From contig CADAQM010000001.1 in assembly GCA_902790135.1 (NCBI GenBank), positions 1 to 64,000 on the forward strand: a stretch of DNA of 64,000 bases, given 5' to 3'. The notes beneath the pieces are model-generated. The model did not search any database, was not told where the DNA came from, and saw only the letters and a program-made list of their open reading frames with translations. Both the position numbers and the translations under genes were made by a program. Source of the DNA: an uncultured Coriobacteriaceae bacterium. Its GTDB lineage: Bacteria; Actinomycetota; Coriobacteriia; Coriobacteriales; Atopobiaceae. Positions 55,355 to 63,861 of the stretch are shown one piece after another (the first letter of the stretch is position 1; every line of letters begins with the position of its first letter).

Positions 55355-56326
55355 ATGAGCGACTTCCTCAATCGTATGAAGGCCGCGGCCAAGGCCGACA
55401 AGAAGACCATCGTCCTGCCCGAGGGCGAGGACCAGCGCACCATCGACGCGGCACGCCAGATTGTCGCCGAGGATCTTGCCGACCTCGTCATCCTCGGCAA
55501 CCCCGACGAGATCGACGTCGATGGCGTCACCGTCATCGATCCTGCCACCGCCGAGAAGCGCCAGGCATACGCAGACGCCCTCTACGAGCTGCGCAAGGCC
55601 AAGGGCATGACCCCCGAGCAGGCCTTTGAGCAGGTTGCCGATGCCACCTACTTCGGCACGATGATGATCAAGTGTGGCGACGCCGACGGTCTGGTCTCCG
55701 GTGCTTGCCACTCCACCGCCAACACTCTGCGCCCGGCGCTGCAGATCCTCAAGACCGCCCCGGGCACCAAGCTCGTGAGCTCCTTCTTCATCATGTGCAC
55801 CCCCACCGAGTACGGCGAGGAGGGCACGCTGCTGTTTGCCGACTGCGGCCTCAACATCGCTCCCGACGCTGACCAGCTCTCCGAGATTGCCATCTCCAGT
55901 GCCGCAACCTGGAAGAGCCTGATGAGCGACGAGCCCGTCGTTGCCATGCTCTCCTACTCCACCATGGGCTCCGCCGGTGGCGACACCGCAGAGAAGGTCC
56001 AGGAGGCCACCCGCCTGGCCAAGGAGAAGGCTCCCGAGCTCGCCCTCGACGGCGACCTGCAGCTCGACGCCGCCCTCGAGGCCAGCGTTGGCCTGCTCAA
56101 GGCTCCCGACTCCAAGGTACCCGGCAACGCTAACATCCTCGTCTTCCCCGACCTTGCCGCCGGCAACATCGGCTACAAGCTGGTCCAGCGCTTCGCCAAG
56201 GCCGAGGCCTACGGTCCCGTGCTGCAGGGCATCGCCCACCCGGTCAACGACCTCTCCCGTGGCTGCTCCGCTGAGGACATCGTGGGCGTCGTTGCCATCA
56301 CCGCCGTCCAGGCACAGATGGCGTAA
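55355..56326 (+). CDS. pta: phosphate acetyltransferase
   Basis: Interconverts acetyl-CoA and acetyl phosphate, giving ATP through acetate kinase in fermentation. The 323-residue protein is the short catalytic-domain-only type: KTIVLPEGEDQRTIDAA, GLVSGACHSTANTLRPALQIL, MCTPTEYGEEGTLLFADCGLNIAP, and MLSYSTMGSA. TGGAG precedes the ATG. ackA is not adjacent in this window. Confidence 0.96.
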   Translation: MSDFLNRMKAAAKADKKTIVLPEGEDQRTIDAARQIVAEDLADLVILGNPDEIDVDGVTVIDPATAEKRQAYADALYELRKAKGMTPEQAFEQVADATYFGTMMIKCGDADGLVSGACHSTANTLRPALQILKTAPGTKLVSSFFIMCTPTEYGEEGTLLFADCGLNIAPDADQLSEIAISSAATWKSLMSDEPVVAMLSYSTMGSAGGDTAEKVQEATRLAKEKAPELALDGDLQLDAALEASVGLLKAPDSKVPGNANILVFPDLAAGNIGYKLVQRFAKAEAYGPVLQGIAHPVNDLSRGCSAEDIVGVVAITAVQAQMA

Positions 56327-56350
56327 AGCACATCCGCATACGTTGAGTCG

Positions 56351-56388
56351 AGGCGTCGTCGCTCGCAAGGGCGGCGACGCCTTTTGTT
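56351..56388 (+). terminator. rho-independent terminator of pta
   Basis: AGGCGTCGTCGC and GCGGCGACGCCT form a 12-bp stem (one G-T pair) followed by TTTTGTT, about 25 nt after the stop. Confidence 0.85.
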
Positions 56389-56445
56389 AAGGCAATCAAT
56401 CAAAGAATTGGGTGTCAACCAGGTTTTGCGGAAGAGATGGGCAGA

Positions 56446-56603
56446 ATCGTGCAACTTATCCCGTTACTGTGTAACGCGCATGGAGCACCGCCTCGAGTAC
56501 GGTTTCTTCAAGTTTCGCTGACCTGCACTTTTGTACTCAGAGTCGCACCATTTTTATAGGACCTCTGGGTGGCGTGACACAGTAACGGGATAAGTTGCAC
56601 GAT
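56446..56603 (-). repeat. 158-bp inverted-repeat element, copy 2 (perfect arms)
   Basis: Arms at 56446-56472 and 56577-56603 are perfect 27-bp inverted repeats (outer end ATCGTGCAACTTAT) around a 104-bp centre. On the minus strand the element aligns with 30455-30612: the same total length, 22 identical bases at 56568-56589, and a conserved core (ACTCTGAGTACAAAAG near 56528-56543). No coding capacity. No flanking target duplication is evident. Confidence 0.85.
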
Positions 56604-56776
56604 ACAGGGTCTGTCACCACGCAAACCGCGGAACCATTGGTAACACGGTCTCCTTCGCCCCTCCTTACGTGGGCGAGTTGGGCAGATTCGCCCCTTCATG
56701 AGACCCGTCGGTGGCACGTGACGGCCCATCCGCTACACTGGTGCGCGTTGTGTCATTACGACAAAAGCGAGGAATC

Positions 56777-57202
56777 ATGAGCAACGAGGGCAAGAAGGTC
56801 AGCGTCCACTACGTGGGCACCCTTGATGACGGAACCAAGTTCGACTCGTCGCGCGATCGCGGCGAGGCTCTGTCGTTCACCTGCATGGCAGGCCAGATGA
56901 TCGCCGGATTCGATGCCGCCGTGCGCGACATGGAGGTCGGCCAGACCGTGACCATCCGCCTTGAGCCGGAGGATGCCTACGGACCACGCCGCGACGACCT
57001 GCTGATGAGCGTTCCCATCGCACAGATGCCAGGCGCCGAGAACGCGCAGGTCGGTATGCGTGTCATGCTGGGTGGACCCATGGGCCAGCCCATGCCCGCC
57101 ACGGTCGCAGCCAAGGACGACCAGACCATCACCTTCGACCTCAACCACGAGATGGCCGGCAAGGCCCTCACGTTTGAGATCGAGCTTCTGAGCGCAGAGT
57201 AG
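56777..57202 (+). CDS. SlyD-like FKBP-type peptidyl-prolyl isomerase
   Basis: 141 residues in the SlyD layout: an FKBP half (VHYVGTLDDGTKFDSSRDRGEALSF, MIAGFDAAVRDMEVG), a chaperone insert-in-flap (PEDAYGPRRDDLLMSVPIAQMP...), and the closing LNHEMAGKALTFEIELL. The usual His-rich metal-binding tail is absent. Cytosolic folding factor. GCGAGG precedes the ATG. Confidence 0.92.
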   Translation: MSNEGKKVSVHYVGTLDDGTKFDSSRDRGEALSFTCMAGQMIAGFDAAVRDMEVGQTVTIRLEPEDAYGPRRDDLLMSVPIAQMPGAENAQVGMRVMLGGPMGQPMPATVAAKDDQTITFDLNHEMAGKALTFEIELLSAE

Positions 57203-57226
57203 CGCAAACTAATCAGTCGGTTAAGC

Positions 57227-57263
57227 AAGGGAGGGTCCCACGGTTCTCGTGGGACCCTCCCTT
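57227..57263. terminator. bidirectional terminator between FKBP gene and pckA
   Basis: AAGGGAGGGTCCCACG and CGTGGGACCCTCCCTT form a perfect 16-bp stem with a 5-nt loop between two convergent genes. The A/T ends serve as short tails for both directions. Confidence 0.9.
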
Positions 57264-57286
57264 CGATTTGCGAATATGTGGTACAC

Positions 57287-58942
57287 CTAGGCAGCGGAGT
57301 GCGGACCAGCCGCGCGCACCTCGTCGCTCATGTCCGGATACTTCTCGGCAGCGTTGTCCTCGAACATCTTTGCCAGCTTGCGGGCCGCTTTGTCGTAGGC
57401 GTCCTTGTCAGTCCAGGTGTTGCGCGGGCTGAGCACGCGGGAGTCGACGCCCTCGACGCGCAGGGGAACGTCCACATTGAAGATCTCGTCATGAACGAAC
57501 TTGCTGTCCTCGATCGAGCCCTCAAGGCAGGCGGTGACCATAAGACGCGTGGAGGGAAGGTCCATGCGCGTGCCCACGCCGTAGGGGCCACCGGTCCAGC
57601 CAGTGTTGATGAGATAGACGCGCGTGCCGGAGCGCTCCATGCGCTCGCCGAACATCTTTGCGTAGCGCAGCGGGTCAAGCGGCATGAAGGGCTCGCCAAA
57701 GAGCGTCGAGAAGGTGGGCTGAGGCTCGGTGATGCCGCGCTCGGTACCGGCAACCTTGCTGGTGAAGCCGGAGAGGAAGTGGTACATGGCGCCGTTCTTG
57801 TCCAGGCGCGAGACCGGCGGCAGCACGCCGAAGGCATCTGCCGTCAGGAAGATGACCACGTTGGGATAGCGGCCCTGACCCATTGCAGCCGCGTTGTCGA
57901 TGAAGTTGATGGGATACGCGACGCGCGTGTTCTCGGTCAGACGGTCGTCGAAGTAGTCGGGACGACGCGTGTGACGGTCGACGATGACGTTCTCGCAGAT
58001 GGCACCAAAACGGATGGCGTTGTAGATCTGCGGCTCGGTCGCCGAGCTGATCTTGATGGCCTTGGCGTAGCAGCCACCCTCGAAGTTGAAAACGCCACCA
58101 TCAGCCCAACCGTGCTCGTCGTCGCCGATCAGGACGCGCTGGGGGTCGGCAGAAAGGGTAGTCTTGCCCGTGCCGGACAGGCCGAAAAAGACGGCCGTCT
58201 CACCCGTGGAAGGATCCATGTTGGCAGAGGAATGCATCGGCAGGATGCCCTCCTCGACGGGCATGATGTAGTTGAGCACCGAGAAGACGGCCTTCTTGAT
58301 CTCGCCGGAGTACTTGGTGCCCGCAACGATGATGCACCGATCCTGGAAGTTAAGCAGGACGGCCGCCTCGGAATGGGTGCCATGCTTCTCGGGATTGAGC
58401 TTGAGGCCGGGGGCGCACAGCACGGTAAAGTCCTGGATGCCGTAGGCGTCGAGCTGACGGCGCGAGGGACGCACGAAGAGCTGGCGGGCAAAGAGAGCCT
58501 GGCTGGCGCGCTCGCAAACCACGAGGAACTTGCGGAACCAGCGACGGTCGGCGCCACCGATTGCACGCACGACATAGAGGTCGCGCTCCTGCAGGTACTC
58601 GACGACCTCCTCCTTGACAAGGTTGTAGTTCTCAACGGAGAAGGGCTTGTTGACCTCGCCCCATGCGATGTTGTCATGGACGTCGGGGGTGTCGACGATG
58701 AAGCGGTCCTCGGGAGAGCGGCCAGTATAGCGGCCGGTCTCGACTGCCAGGGCTCCCTTGGACGTGAGGATACCTTCGTTACGGTTGATCGCCTTCTCCA
58801 CAAGCGTGGCGGGAGCGGCATCGACTATGATGGCGCCGTGGCACTCGGCGAGGCCACAGGCGGCAAGCTGGTCCTGGATCGAACGCTGGCCGTGCGAACG
58901 GATGGAGTTCACAAACGAACCGATTCTGTCCTGGATGGCCAT
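57287..58942 (-). CDS. pckA: phosphoenolpyruvate carboxykinase (ATP)
   Basis: Interconverts oxaloacetate and PEP with ATP/ADP; in fermenters it often runs in the carboxylating direction to make oxaloacetate and ATP. The 551-residue protein has RSPEDRFIVD, the kinase-1a P-loop GLSGTGKTT, LIGDDEHGW with metal-binding Asp, and ENTRVAYP. It is the ATP type rather than the GTP type typical of many other actinobacteria. AAAGGAGG lies seven nt before the ATG. Confidence 0.97.
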   Translation of the reverse strand: MAIQDRIGSFVNSIRSHGQRSIQDQLAACGLAECHGAIIVDAAPATLVEKAINRNEGILTSKGALAVETGRYTGRSPEDRFIVDTPDVHDNIAWGEVNKPFSVENYNLVKEEVVEYLQERDLYVVRAIGGADRRWFRKFLVVCERASQALFARQLFVRPSRRQLDAYGIQDFTVLCAPGLKLNPEKHGTHSEAAVLLNFQDRCIIVAGTKYSGEIKKAVFSVLNYIMPVEEGILPMHSSANMDPSTGETAVFFGLSGTGKTTLSADPQRVLIGDDEHGWADGGVFNFEGGCYAKAIKISSATEPQIYNAIRFGAICENVIVDRHTRRPDYFDDRLTENTRVAYPINFIDNAAAMGQGRYPNVVIFLTADAFGVLPPVSRLDKNGAMYHFLSGFTSKVAGTERGITEPQPTFSTLFGEPFMPLDPLRYAKMFGERMERSGTRVYLINTGWTGGPYGVGTRMDLPSTRLMVTACLEGSIEDSKFVHDEIFNVDVPLRVEGVDSRVLSPRNTWTDKDAYDKAARKLAKMFEDNAAEKYPDMSDEVRAAGPHSAA

Positions 58943-59264
58943 ATAAAACCTCCTTTGAGAGAAACGTCATGTGAATGACGCACTATCCTTGGATAGGTTA
59001 GGCCATCTGGAACAAAAGGTAATAAGAGTTAACAAAAGAAATAACTATGTGGATGTATTGGGGAGTAGGCCAGCACTTCTTTGCCAATGAGCATGTCCTT
59101 CGGTGAACGTACCCGCGCTTTCCACGAGCGCATGGAGCATGGTTAAAGCCTACCCCTACCTTGTCCCTGCGCCGACACCTGACGCCGCTTTCCAGACTCC
59201 TCAAGCCACAGATGCGTCGACGTGCGACAATTACGCTATCAGTTTAGGAGAAGGGAGTCTTGTT
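58943..59264. other. divergent intergenic region between pckA and the epimerase gene
   Basis: 322 bp with no supported gene. The pckA leader contains a short dyad, CTATCC-TT-GGATAG (58983-58996), a possible operator. Promoter hexamers are not convincing on either strand. The middle (59010-59060) is rich in A+T. Confidence 0.45.
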
Positions 59265-60146
59265 ATGGGCACGGTAACCAGCATCTCAGGTGGACGAGTG
59301 ACGGCAGCGGTCGATTCCGCAGGCGCCCAGCTCATGAGCCTCACCCTCGACGGCGGCGAGTATCTGTGGCAGCGTGACGAGCGTTGGTGGCCTCGCTGCG
59401 CACCGGTGCTCTTCCCCATCGTCGGTAACATCCGCAATGACCGCGCCACCTCCGCCCAGGGCGACATCGCCTTCGGACGCCATGGCCTGGCTCGCAACTA
59501 CGACTTCGCGCTTGTCGAACAGAAGGACGACTCTCTCACCTACGAGCTCAACTCCTCCGAGGACACGCGCGCGAAGTTCCCCTACGACTTCTGCCTGCGC
59601 ATGACCTACCGCATCGTAGACAATGCCCTTGAGCAGGAGTTCTACGTCGAGAACACCGGCGACGTCACGCTGCCGTTCGTGGTCGGCGGCCACCCCGCGT
59701 TCAATGTGCCGGCTCCTGGCGACACCGCCGATTTCTCTGACTATGCCCTCAAGTTTGCTGAGCCGTGGAGCTACACCTCCCCGACCATCAGCACCGAGAC
59801 GGGCCTGCTTGACTGGGGCACGCGCTTCACTCTGCTCGAGGACTCCGACACCCTGCCGCTCACGCACGAGCTCTTCGATGTCGACACGCTCACCTTCGAG
59901 GATGTGCCCGGTCGCACCGTAACGCTTGTTGGGCCAGCCGGACACGGCATGCGAGTCGACTTCGACGGCTTCGATTACCTGGGCGTTTGGTCGGCTGCTG
60001 GTGGCGCCCCCTTTGTCGCTCTGGAGCCCTGGTGCGGAACCGCGACACGAACGGACGAGGACGACGTGTTCGAGCACAAGCAGGGCATGATCTTCCTTGA
60101 GCCCGGCGAGAGCACCACGCGCACCTTCGTAATGCGTCCCTTCTAG
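59265..60146 (+). CDS. aldose 1-epimerase (galactose mutarotase-like) family protein
   Basis: 293 residues with the beta-supersandwich pattern of the mutarotase family: GAQLMSLTLDGGEYLWQRDERWWPRCAPVLFPIVGNIRN, HGLARNYDFAL (a catalytic-type His), VVGGHPAFNVP, and ALEPWCGTATRTDE near the C-terminus. This is the YeaD/LacX-like subgroup, so the sugar may be a phosphosugar. GGGAG precedes the ATG at 59265. A single-gene unit. Confidence 0.88.
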   Translation: MGTVTSISGGRVTAAVDSAGAQLMSLTLDGGEYLWQRDERWWPRCAPVLFPIVGNIRNDRATSAQGDIAFGRHGLARNYDFALVEQKDDSLTYELNSSEDTRAKFPYDFCLRMTYRIVDNALEQEFYVENTGDVTLPFVVGGHPAFNVPAPGDTADFSDYALKFAEPWSYTSPTISTETGLLDWGTRFTLLEDSDTLPLTHELFDVDTLTFEDVPGRTVTLVGPAGHGMRVDFDGFDYLGVWSAAGGAPFVALEPWCGTATRTDEDDVFEHKQGMIFLEPGESTTRTFVMRPF

Positions 60147-60167
60147 TTCTAGCTGCAGTTTTCTTTG

Positions 60168-60207
60168 AGACGAGGGCTTCGCGTGACGGCGCGAGGCCCT
60201 CGTTTTG
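60168..60207 (+). terminator. rho-independent terminator of the epimerase gene
   Basis: GACGAGGGC and GCCCTCGT with inner TTCGCG/CGCGA pairing, followed by TTTTGTG, about 25 nt after the stop. Confidence 0.85.
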
Positions 60208-60300
60208 TGTGCATGCCTCCACATGATCACGCCATTTGGGTGTTGCCGTAGGTACACAAAGAGCGGATGCCCGCGCAGGTGAACCGCCTTTTCTCAGATG

Positions 60301-60344
60301 CGACCTACTGGACGCCTACCTGCGACCTACCTGGCGCGTATATC
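60301..60344 (+). promoter_or_regulatory. triple 11-bp-phased direct repeat plus -10 hexamer upstream of the pilus operon
   Basis: CCTAC recurs at 60304-60308, 60315-60319 and 60326-60330, exactly 11 bp apart, within the units CGACCTACTGG, ACGCCTACCTG and CGACCTACCTG. TATATC follows at 60339-60344, 8 bp after the last CCTAC, and could be the -10. No TTGACA-like -35 is present, as expected for an activator-dependent promoter. OmpR- and SARP-type regulators bind direct repeats with this geometry. Confidence 0.5.
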
Positions 60345-60398
60345 AATTCAGACAGCCATGCTCACCGTCTCCTTCGCAACGTAGCGTTGTATGCGGGT

Positions 60399-60451
60399 GG
60401 CATGGCAGCCTTTCGACAACGATTCTCATAGCCTTGGCCTGCTGCCATGCC
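60399..60451 (+). other. hairpin in the leader of the pilus operon
   Basis: GGCATGGCAGC (60399-60409) pairs perfectly with GCTGCCATGCC (60441-60451) over 11 bp with a 31-nt loop, 35 nt before the first pilin start and just ahead of its ribosome binding site. It could be an attenuator or stabiliser. Confidence 0.4.
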
Positions 60452-60485
60452 CCTTCTCTCGTGACAGTTCTCAGGAAGGAGTCGC

Positions 60486-62138
60486 ATGGTTACACACTCT
60501 AAAGATCGAAAGGGACTTCGCCCAATCGTTCTGCTCTTCATCACTCTGATGGGGTGTCTTCTGCTGGTGGGGTCAAACGGCAAAGACGCACGGGCCGAGC
60601 AAGGGACGCTCACTCTCGCGAGCTCTCAGGGCGACAGCTCCACCTATGATGCCTATCAGGTCTTTGCCGCTGATGTTGACGTTGACGGCGTAGCCACCAA
60701 CGTCACATGGGCCACGGATGAGATGCGCGACCTGGTTCTCCCCTACCTGGACGATCAGGGATATGGTGATTGGCTTGCCCAAAATCACCCTGGTGACGGT
60801 CAGCGCGAGATGGCCCAGAACGCGGCAGAGTACATCTCAGCCACGATCGGTAGCCCATCAGCCGCACAAGACGAGACCACGCCATCGCAGGCGTCTAACG
60901 CTTCCTTCTCCAATGGGCTTGCCAAAACCCTTGCAGCCTCATCGGCAATGCAACCCCAACACGTCGTGGCAGGAGAGGCGTTTGCCGCCGAGCAAGGCTT
61001 GTGGCTATTGGTGAGTTCTGGCGCGAATGACAAAGATTCGGCTGGCACGGCTCCGATCTGGATCCCCGTCACAGAAGAGCCAACCCAGATTGCGGACAAA
61101 AGCTCGCTTCCCACCATTGACAAGCAGGTCAGAGAGGACTCGGACGGCTCCTGGGGAAGACTTGCTGACGCGAATCGTGGCCAAAACCTAGAGTTCAACC
61201 TGACAGGAACGCTTCCCGAGAACTTCGGCTCTTACAGCCACTACCACTATCGCATCGTGGACCATTTCTCAGAGGGAATCGAGCCCGCGATTGTCTCACA
61301 GTCGGGTCTCGCAGACGCAATCAAGATCACCATCGACGGCACCCTTGCCAAACCCGATGGCTCCAACCTCATCCTCTCCTATGACCAGGGAACGCTCTCC
61401 ATCGAGTTCCCCGACCTTCTAAGTGACTACTGGGAGGCATACGGTATTAACGCTCAGAGCGCCATCTGCGTTCGCTATCAGGCACATCTCACGCAGGCTG
61501 CTCGCATCGGAGCTGAGGGCAATCCCAACGAGGCCTATCTCGTCTATACCAGCGACCCCGTCAACGAGCGGGACGGGCAGACCAACACAGTCGTGAACAA
61601 GGTCTTCGGCTACGCCCTTGAGCTGCAGAAGAAGGGAACGGATGGCGAGACGAACCTCAAGGGCGCCAGATTCAGCCTCAAGTCACAAGATGAGGATCTT
61701 TACGTCCAGCAAGACGGGTCGCTCGGATCAGACCCCTACGACTTCGTCACCGGCGACGATGGCCGAGTTCGCATCCCATGCCTAGACGAGGGCACCTACA
61801 CGCTCAAGGAGAACGAGGCTCCCGACGGCTACAGCACGCTGACAAACGACCTCGTACTCACTATCACGTCCGAACTCGATGCCTCAGATCTGGCAGTCAA
61901 ACGCATCGAATCCGAGCTCACCGGCAATCAGGCGCAGGTCGAGAGCATCGACGCAACGTCGGGACAGATCGAAATCTCGGTTACAGACGAGCCGCTTGGC
62001 ACTGGAATCGAACGCCTTGCACAGACCGGAGGCGGCCCTGTTGCCGCAGTGCTTGGGGGTGGTGGGCTCGGCATACTGCTGCTCTCGCATGCACGCGAAG
62101 CGACATCCCACAAGAAGCGTTATCGCAGACGCCGTTAG
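60486..62138 (+). CDS. SpaA-like sortase-anchored pilin (first of two tandem paralogues)
   Basis: 550 residues: signal peptide (to ~37), N-terminal domain, a pilin-type domain beginning SSLPTIDKQVREDSDGSWG (~210) with a candidate linking lysine, a CnaB/SpaA-like domain with E-box YTLKENEAPDGY (~440), and a cell-wall sorting signal with the non-canonical LAQTG, a glycine-rich hydrophobic segment and an Arg/Lys tail. Internal Lys-Asn isopeptide bonds are likely. AAGGAG precedes the ATG. 25 bp separate it from its paralogue. Confidence 0.88.
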   Translation: MVTHSKDRKGLRPIVLLFITLMGCLLLVGSNGKDARAEQGTLTLASSQGDSSTYDAYQVFAADVDVDGVATNVTWATDEMRDLVLPYLDDQGYGDWLAQNHPGDGQREMAQNAAEYISATIGSPSAAQDETTPSQASNASFSNGLAKTLAASSAMQPQHVVAGEAFAAEQGLWLLVSSGANDKDSAGTAPIWIPVTEEPTQIADKSSLPTIDKQVREDSDGSWGRLADANRGQNLEFNLTGTLPENFGSYSHYHYRIVDHFSEGIEPAIVSQSGLADAIKITIDGTLAKPDGSNLILSYDQGTLSIEFPDLLSDYWEAYGINAQSAICVRYQAHLTQAARIGAEGNPNEAYLVYTSDPVNERDGQTNTVVNKVFGYALELQKKGTDGETNLKGARFSLKSQDEDLYVQQDGSLGSDPYDFVTGDDGRVRIPCLDEGTYTLKENEAPDGYSTLTNDLVLTITSELDASDLAVKRIESELTGNQAQVESIDATSGQIEISVTDEPLGTGIERLAQTGGGPVAAVLGGGGLGILLLSHAREATSHKKRYRRRR

Positions 62139-62163
62139 GCCTAAAGAAAGAAGGAGGAGCTCC

Positions 62164-63843
62164 ATGTACCATCACAAGCAACGCGTGTTGCACGCATCCA
62201 TAATGGCTGGCCTGTCATTCTCCCTGGTGACGGGTACGGTGCTGGCACCCCAGCAAGCCCTTGCCGATACGGGCACCATCACCATTCGGCAGCACCACAA
62301 CCAGGGAGCCACGTACGATGCCTTTCTGCTCTTTACGGCGCACATCTCGTCCGAGGACAAGGCGACCAACATACAGTGGGCATCCGAGGACATGCAGAGG
62401 GCTCTGCTCACCTTTATCGATGAGAACGGATATCGAGAGTGGCTCGCAAGAGAGCATCCAGGCGAGGACGCACACGACAACGCACAGGTTGCCGCAGAGT
62501 TCGTCGGGGAATCCATCGGCGGATCTCCTGCTGACGTGGGAGCTGCCACCACGCCTCGTACGACTGCGGCACTCAGCTTCTCGCAAAACCTCGCTCGTGC
62601 CCTCGCGAGCGACACCTCACTCGAACATGAGACTGTTGCAGCACAGACCAGCTTCTCCGGAGAGCAGGGCCTTTGGCTCTTTGTGACCACCGACTCCACG
62701 ACCGATGCGGCAAATGAGTCCGGAACCGCCCCGCTTTGGATTCCACTTGGTGGGTCTACCAGCGAGATAGATGAGAAGAGCTCGGTACCCACCGTCGACA
62801 AGGAGGTCCGCGAGGACTCCACGGGCTCTTGGGGTAAGGTGGCAGATGCCAACACGACACAAGATCTCGGCTATCGCCTCACGGGCACGCTTCCCGCAAA
62901 CTTCGGTGCCTATGACAGCTATCACTATCGCTTCACCGACACGCTAGAGCCAGGCTTGAGCATCACGATTCCCGAAGGCAAGAACCTGGCCGACGCTCTG
63001 ACGGTACGCGTGGGTGACCAAGAGGTAGAGGTGGATGGCCAGAAACTCTCCGCAACATTCGAGGACAACGTACTTGTCGTCGACTTCGACAATCTCAAAG
63101 ATCAGGCGTGGGGCGAGTTTGCCATAGGCAAAGACACCAGGATCACTGTCGAGTACACAGCGCACATGACCGACCGGCGCGCCATAGGCGGTACTGGCAA
63201 CCTCAACAGCGTCTACCTCACCTATACCGATGACCCCGTTAGCCAGGGCGACGGTCACACCAACGAGGTCCCCGTCCGCGTCTTTGCATACCGATTGTCA
63301 TTGTCGAAGGTGGACAAGCAGACGGGCGAGCCCATCTCTGGTGCTGGGTTCACCATCCGCGTAAGCGACAAGAACTCCGACGAGGAGTCGAGGGGACTCT
63401 ACGTACAGGCAGACGGATCGCTCGCCTCCTCTGCTCATGAGTTTGTGACGTCAGGTGACGGAACCTTTGAAGTCCGTGGCCTCGATGAGGGCACCTACAT
63501 CATCTCCGAGACAACTGCGCCCAAGGGTTACCTGCGCCTCAATGAGGGCATCACCATCGCAGTCAACTCGGAGCTCAACGGACAGACCATCTCGCTTGCC
63601 AAACTCTCGTCAAACATCTCCGACGCCGATGGTGAAGGACCTGATACCGCGAGAATCGCCGAAGTCAACACGGTCGATGGGGATGCTGGCTCAGTGACCA
63701 TTCAAGTGACTAACGAACGCTTGATCCCGATGCCCCTAACGGGACAGACGGGCTTGAGGGGACCAGTCGGTCTGGGCACGGGACTTGTGGTGCTTGCGGC
63801 AGTGGGTCTTGCTGCCAGACGATCCTCGCGCCACCGCAGCTGA
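62164..63843 (+). CDS. SpaA-like sortase-anchored pilin (second paralogue)
   Basis: 559 residues, similar along its whole length to the preceding protein (TYDAFLLFTAHIS against TYDAYQVFAADVD; SSVPTVDKEVREDSTGSWGKVADAN against SSLPTIDKQVREDSDGSWGRLADAN). It has a signal peptide ending ...QQALA, the E-box YIISETTAPKGY (~445), and a sorting signal MPLTG followed by a hydrophobic segment and an RRSSRHRS tail. AGGAGGAG precedes the ATG. Likely a shaft or minor pilin of a sortase-built pilus. Confidence 0.88.
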   Translation: MYHHKQRVLHASIMAGLSFSLVTGTVLAPQQALADTGTITIRQHHNQGATYDAFLLFTAHISSEDKATNIQWASEDMQRALLTFIDENGYREWLAREHPGEDAHDNAQVAAEFVGESIGGSPADVGAATTPRTTAALSFSQNLARALASDTSLEHETVAAQTSFSGEQGLWLFVTTDSTTDAANESGTAPLWIPLGGSTSEIDEKSSVPTVDKEVREDSTGSWGKVADANTTQDLGYRLTGTLPANFGAYDSYHYRFTDTLEPGLSITIPEGKNLADALTVRVGDQEVEVDGQKLSATFEDNVLVVDFDNLKDQAWGEFAIGKDTRITVEYTAHMTDRRAIGGTGNLNSVYLTYTDDPVSQGDGHTNEVPVRVFAYRLSLSKVDKQTGEPISGAGFTIRVSDKNSDEESRGLYVQADGSLASSAHEFVTSGDGTFEVRGLDEGTYIISETTAPKGYLRLNEGITIAVNSELNGQTISLAKLSSNISDADGEGPDTARIAEVNTVDGDAGSVTIQVTNERLIPMPLTGQTGLRGPVGLGTGLVVLAAVGLAARRSSRHRS

Positions 63844-63861
63844 GTGCAGAAAGGAGAGCTC

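Larger units (their letters stand above)
56327..56776. other. intergenic region between pta and the FKBP gene
   Basis: 450 bp holding the pta terminator and the 158-bp inverted-repeat element. A possible promoter for the FKBP gene is also present: GTGGCA (56711-56716), 17 nt, then TACACT (56734-56739). The stretch 56604-56710 shows no gene or clear structure. Confidence 0.6.
60147..60485. other. intergenic region upstream of the pilus operon
   Basis: 339 bp containing the epimerase terminator, the triple direct repeat with its -10-like hexamer, and the leader hairpin. No coding region is supported. Confidence 0.6.

Noticed and set aside
60205..60362. Possible third, degraded copy of the 158-bp element (TCACGCCA at 60233 and GCGCAGGTG near 60274 resemble its core).
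   Set aside because: Only two short matches, no recognisable arms at the expected distance, and the spacing is off; chance similarity cannot be excluded.
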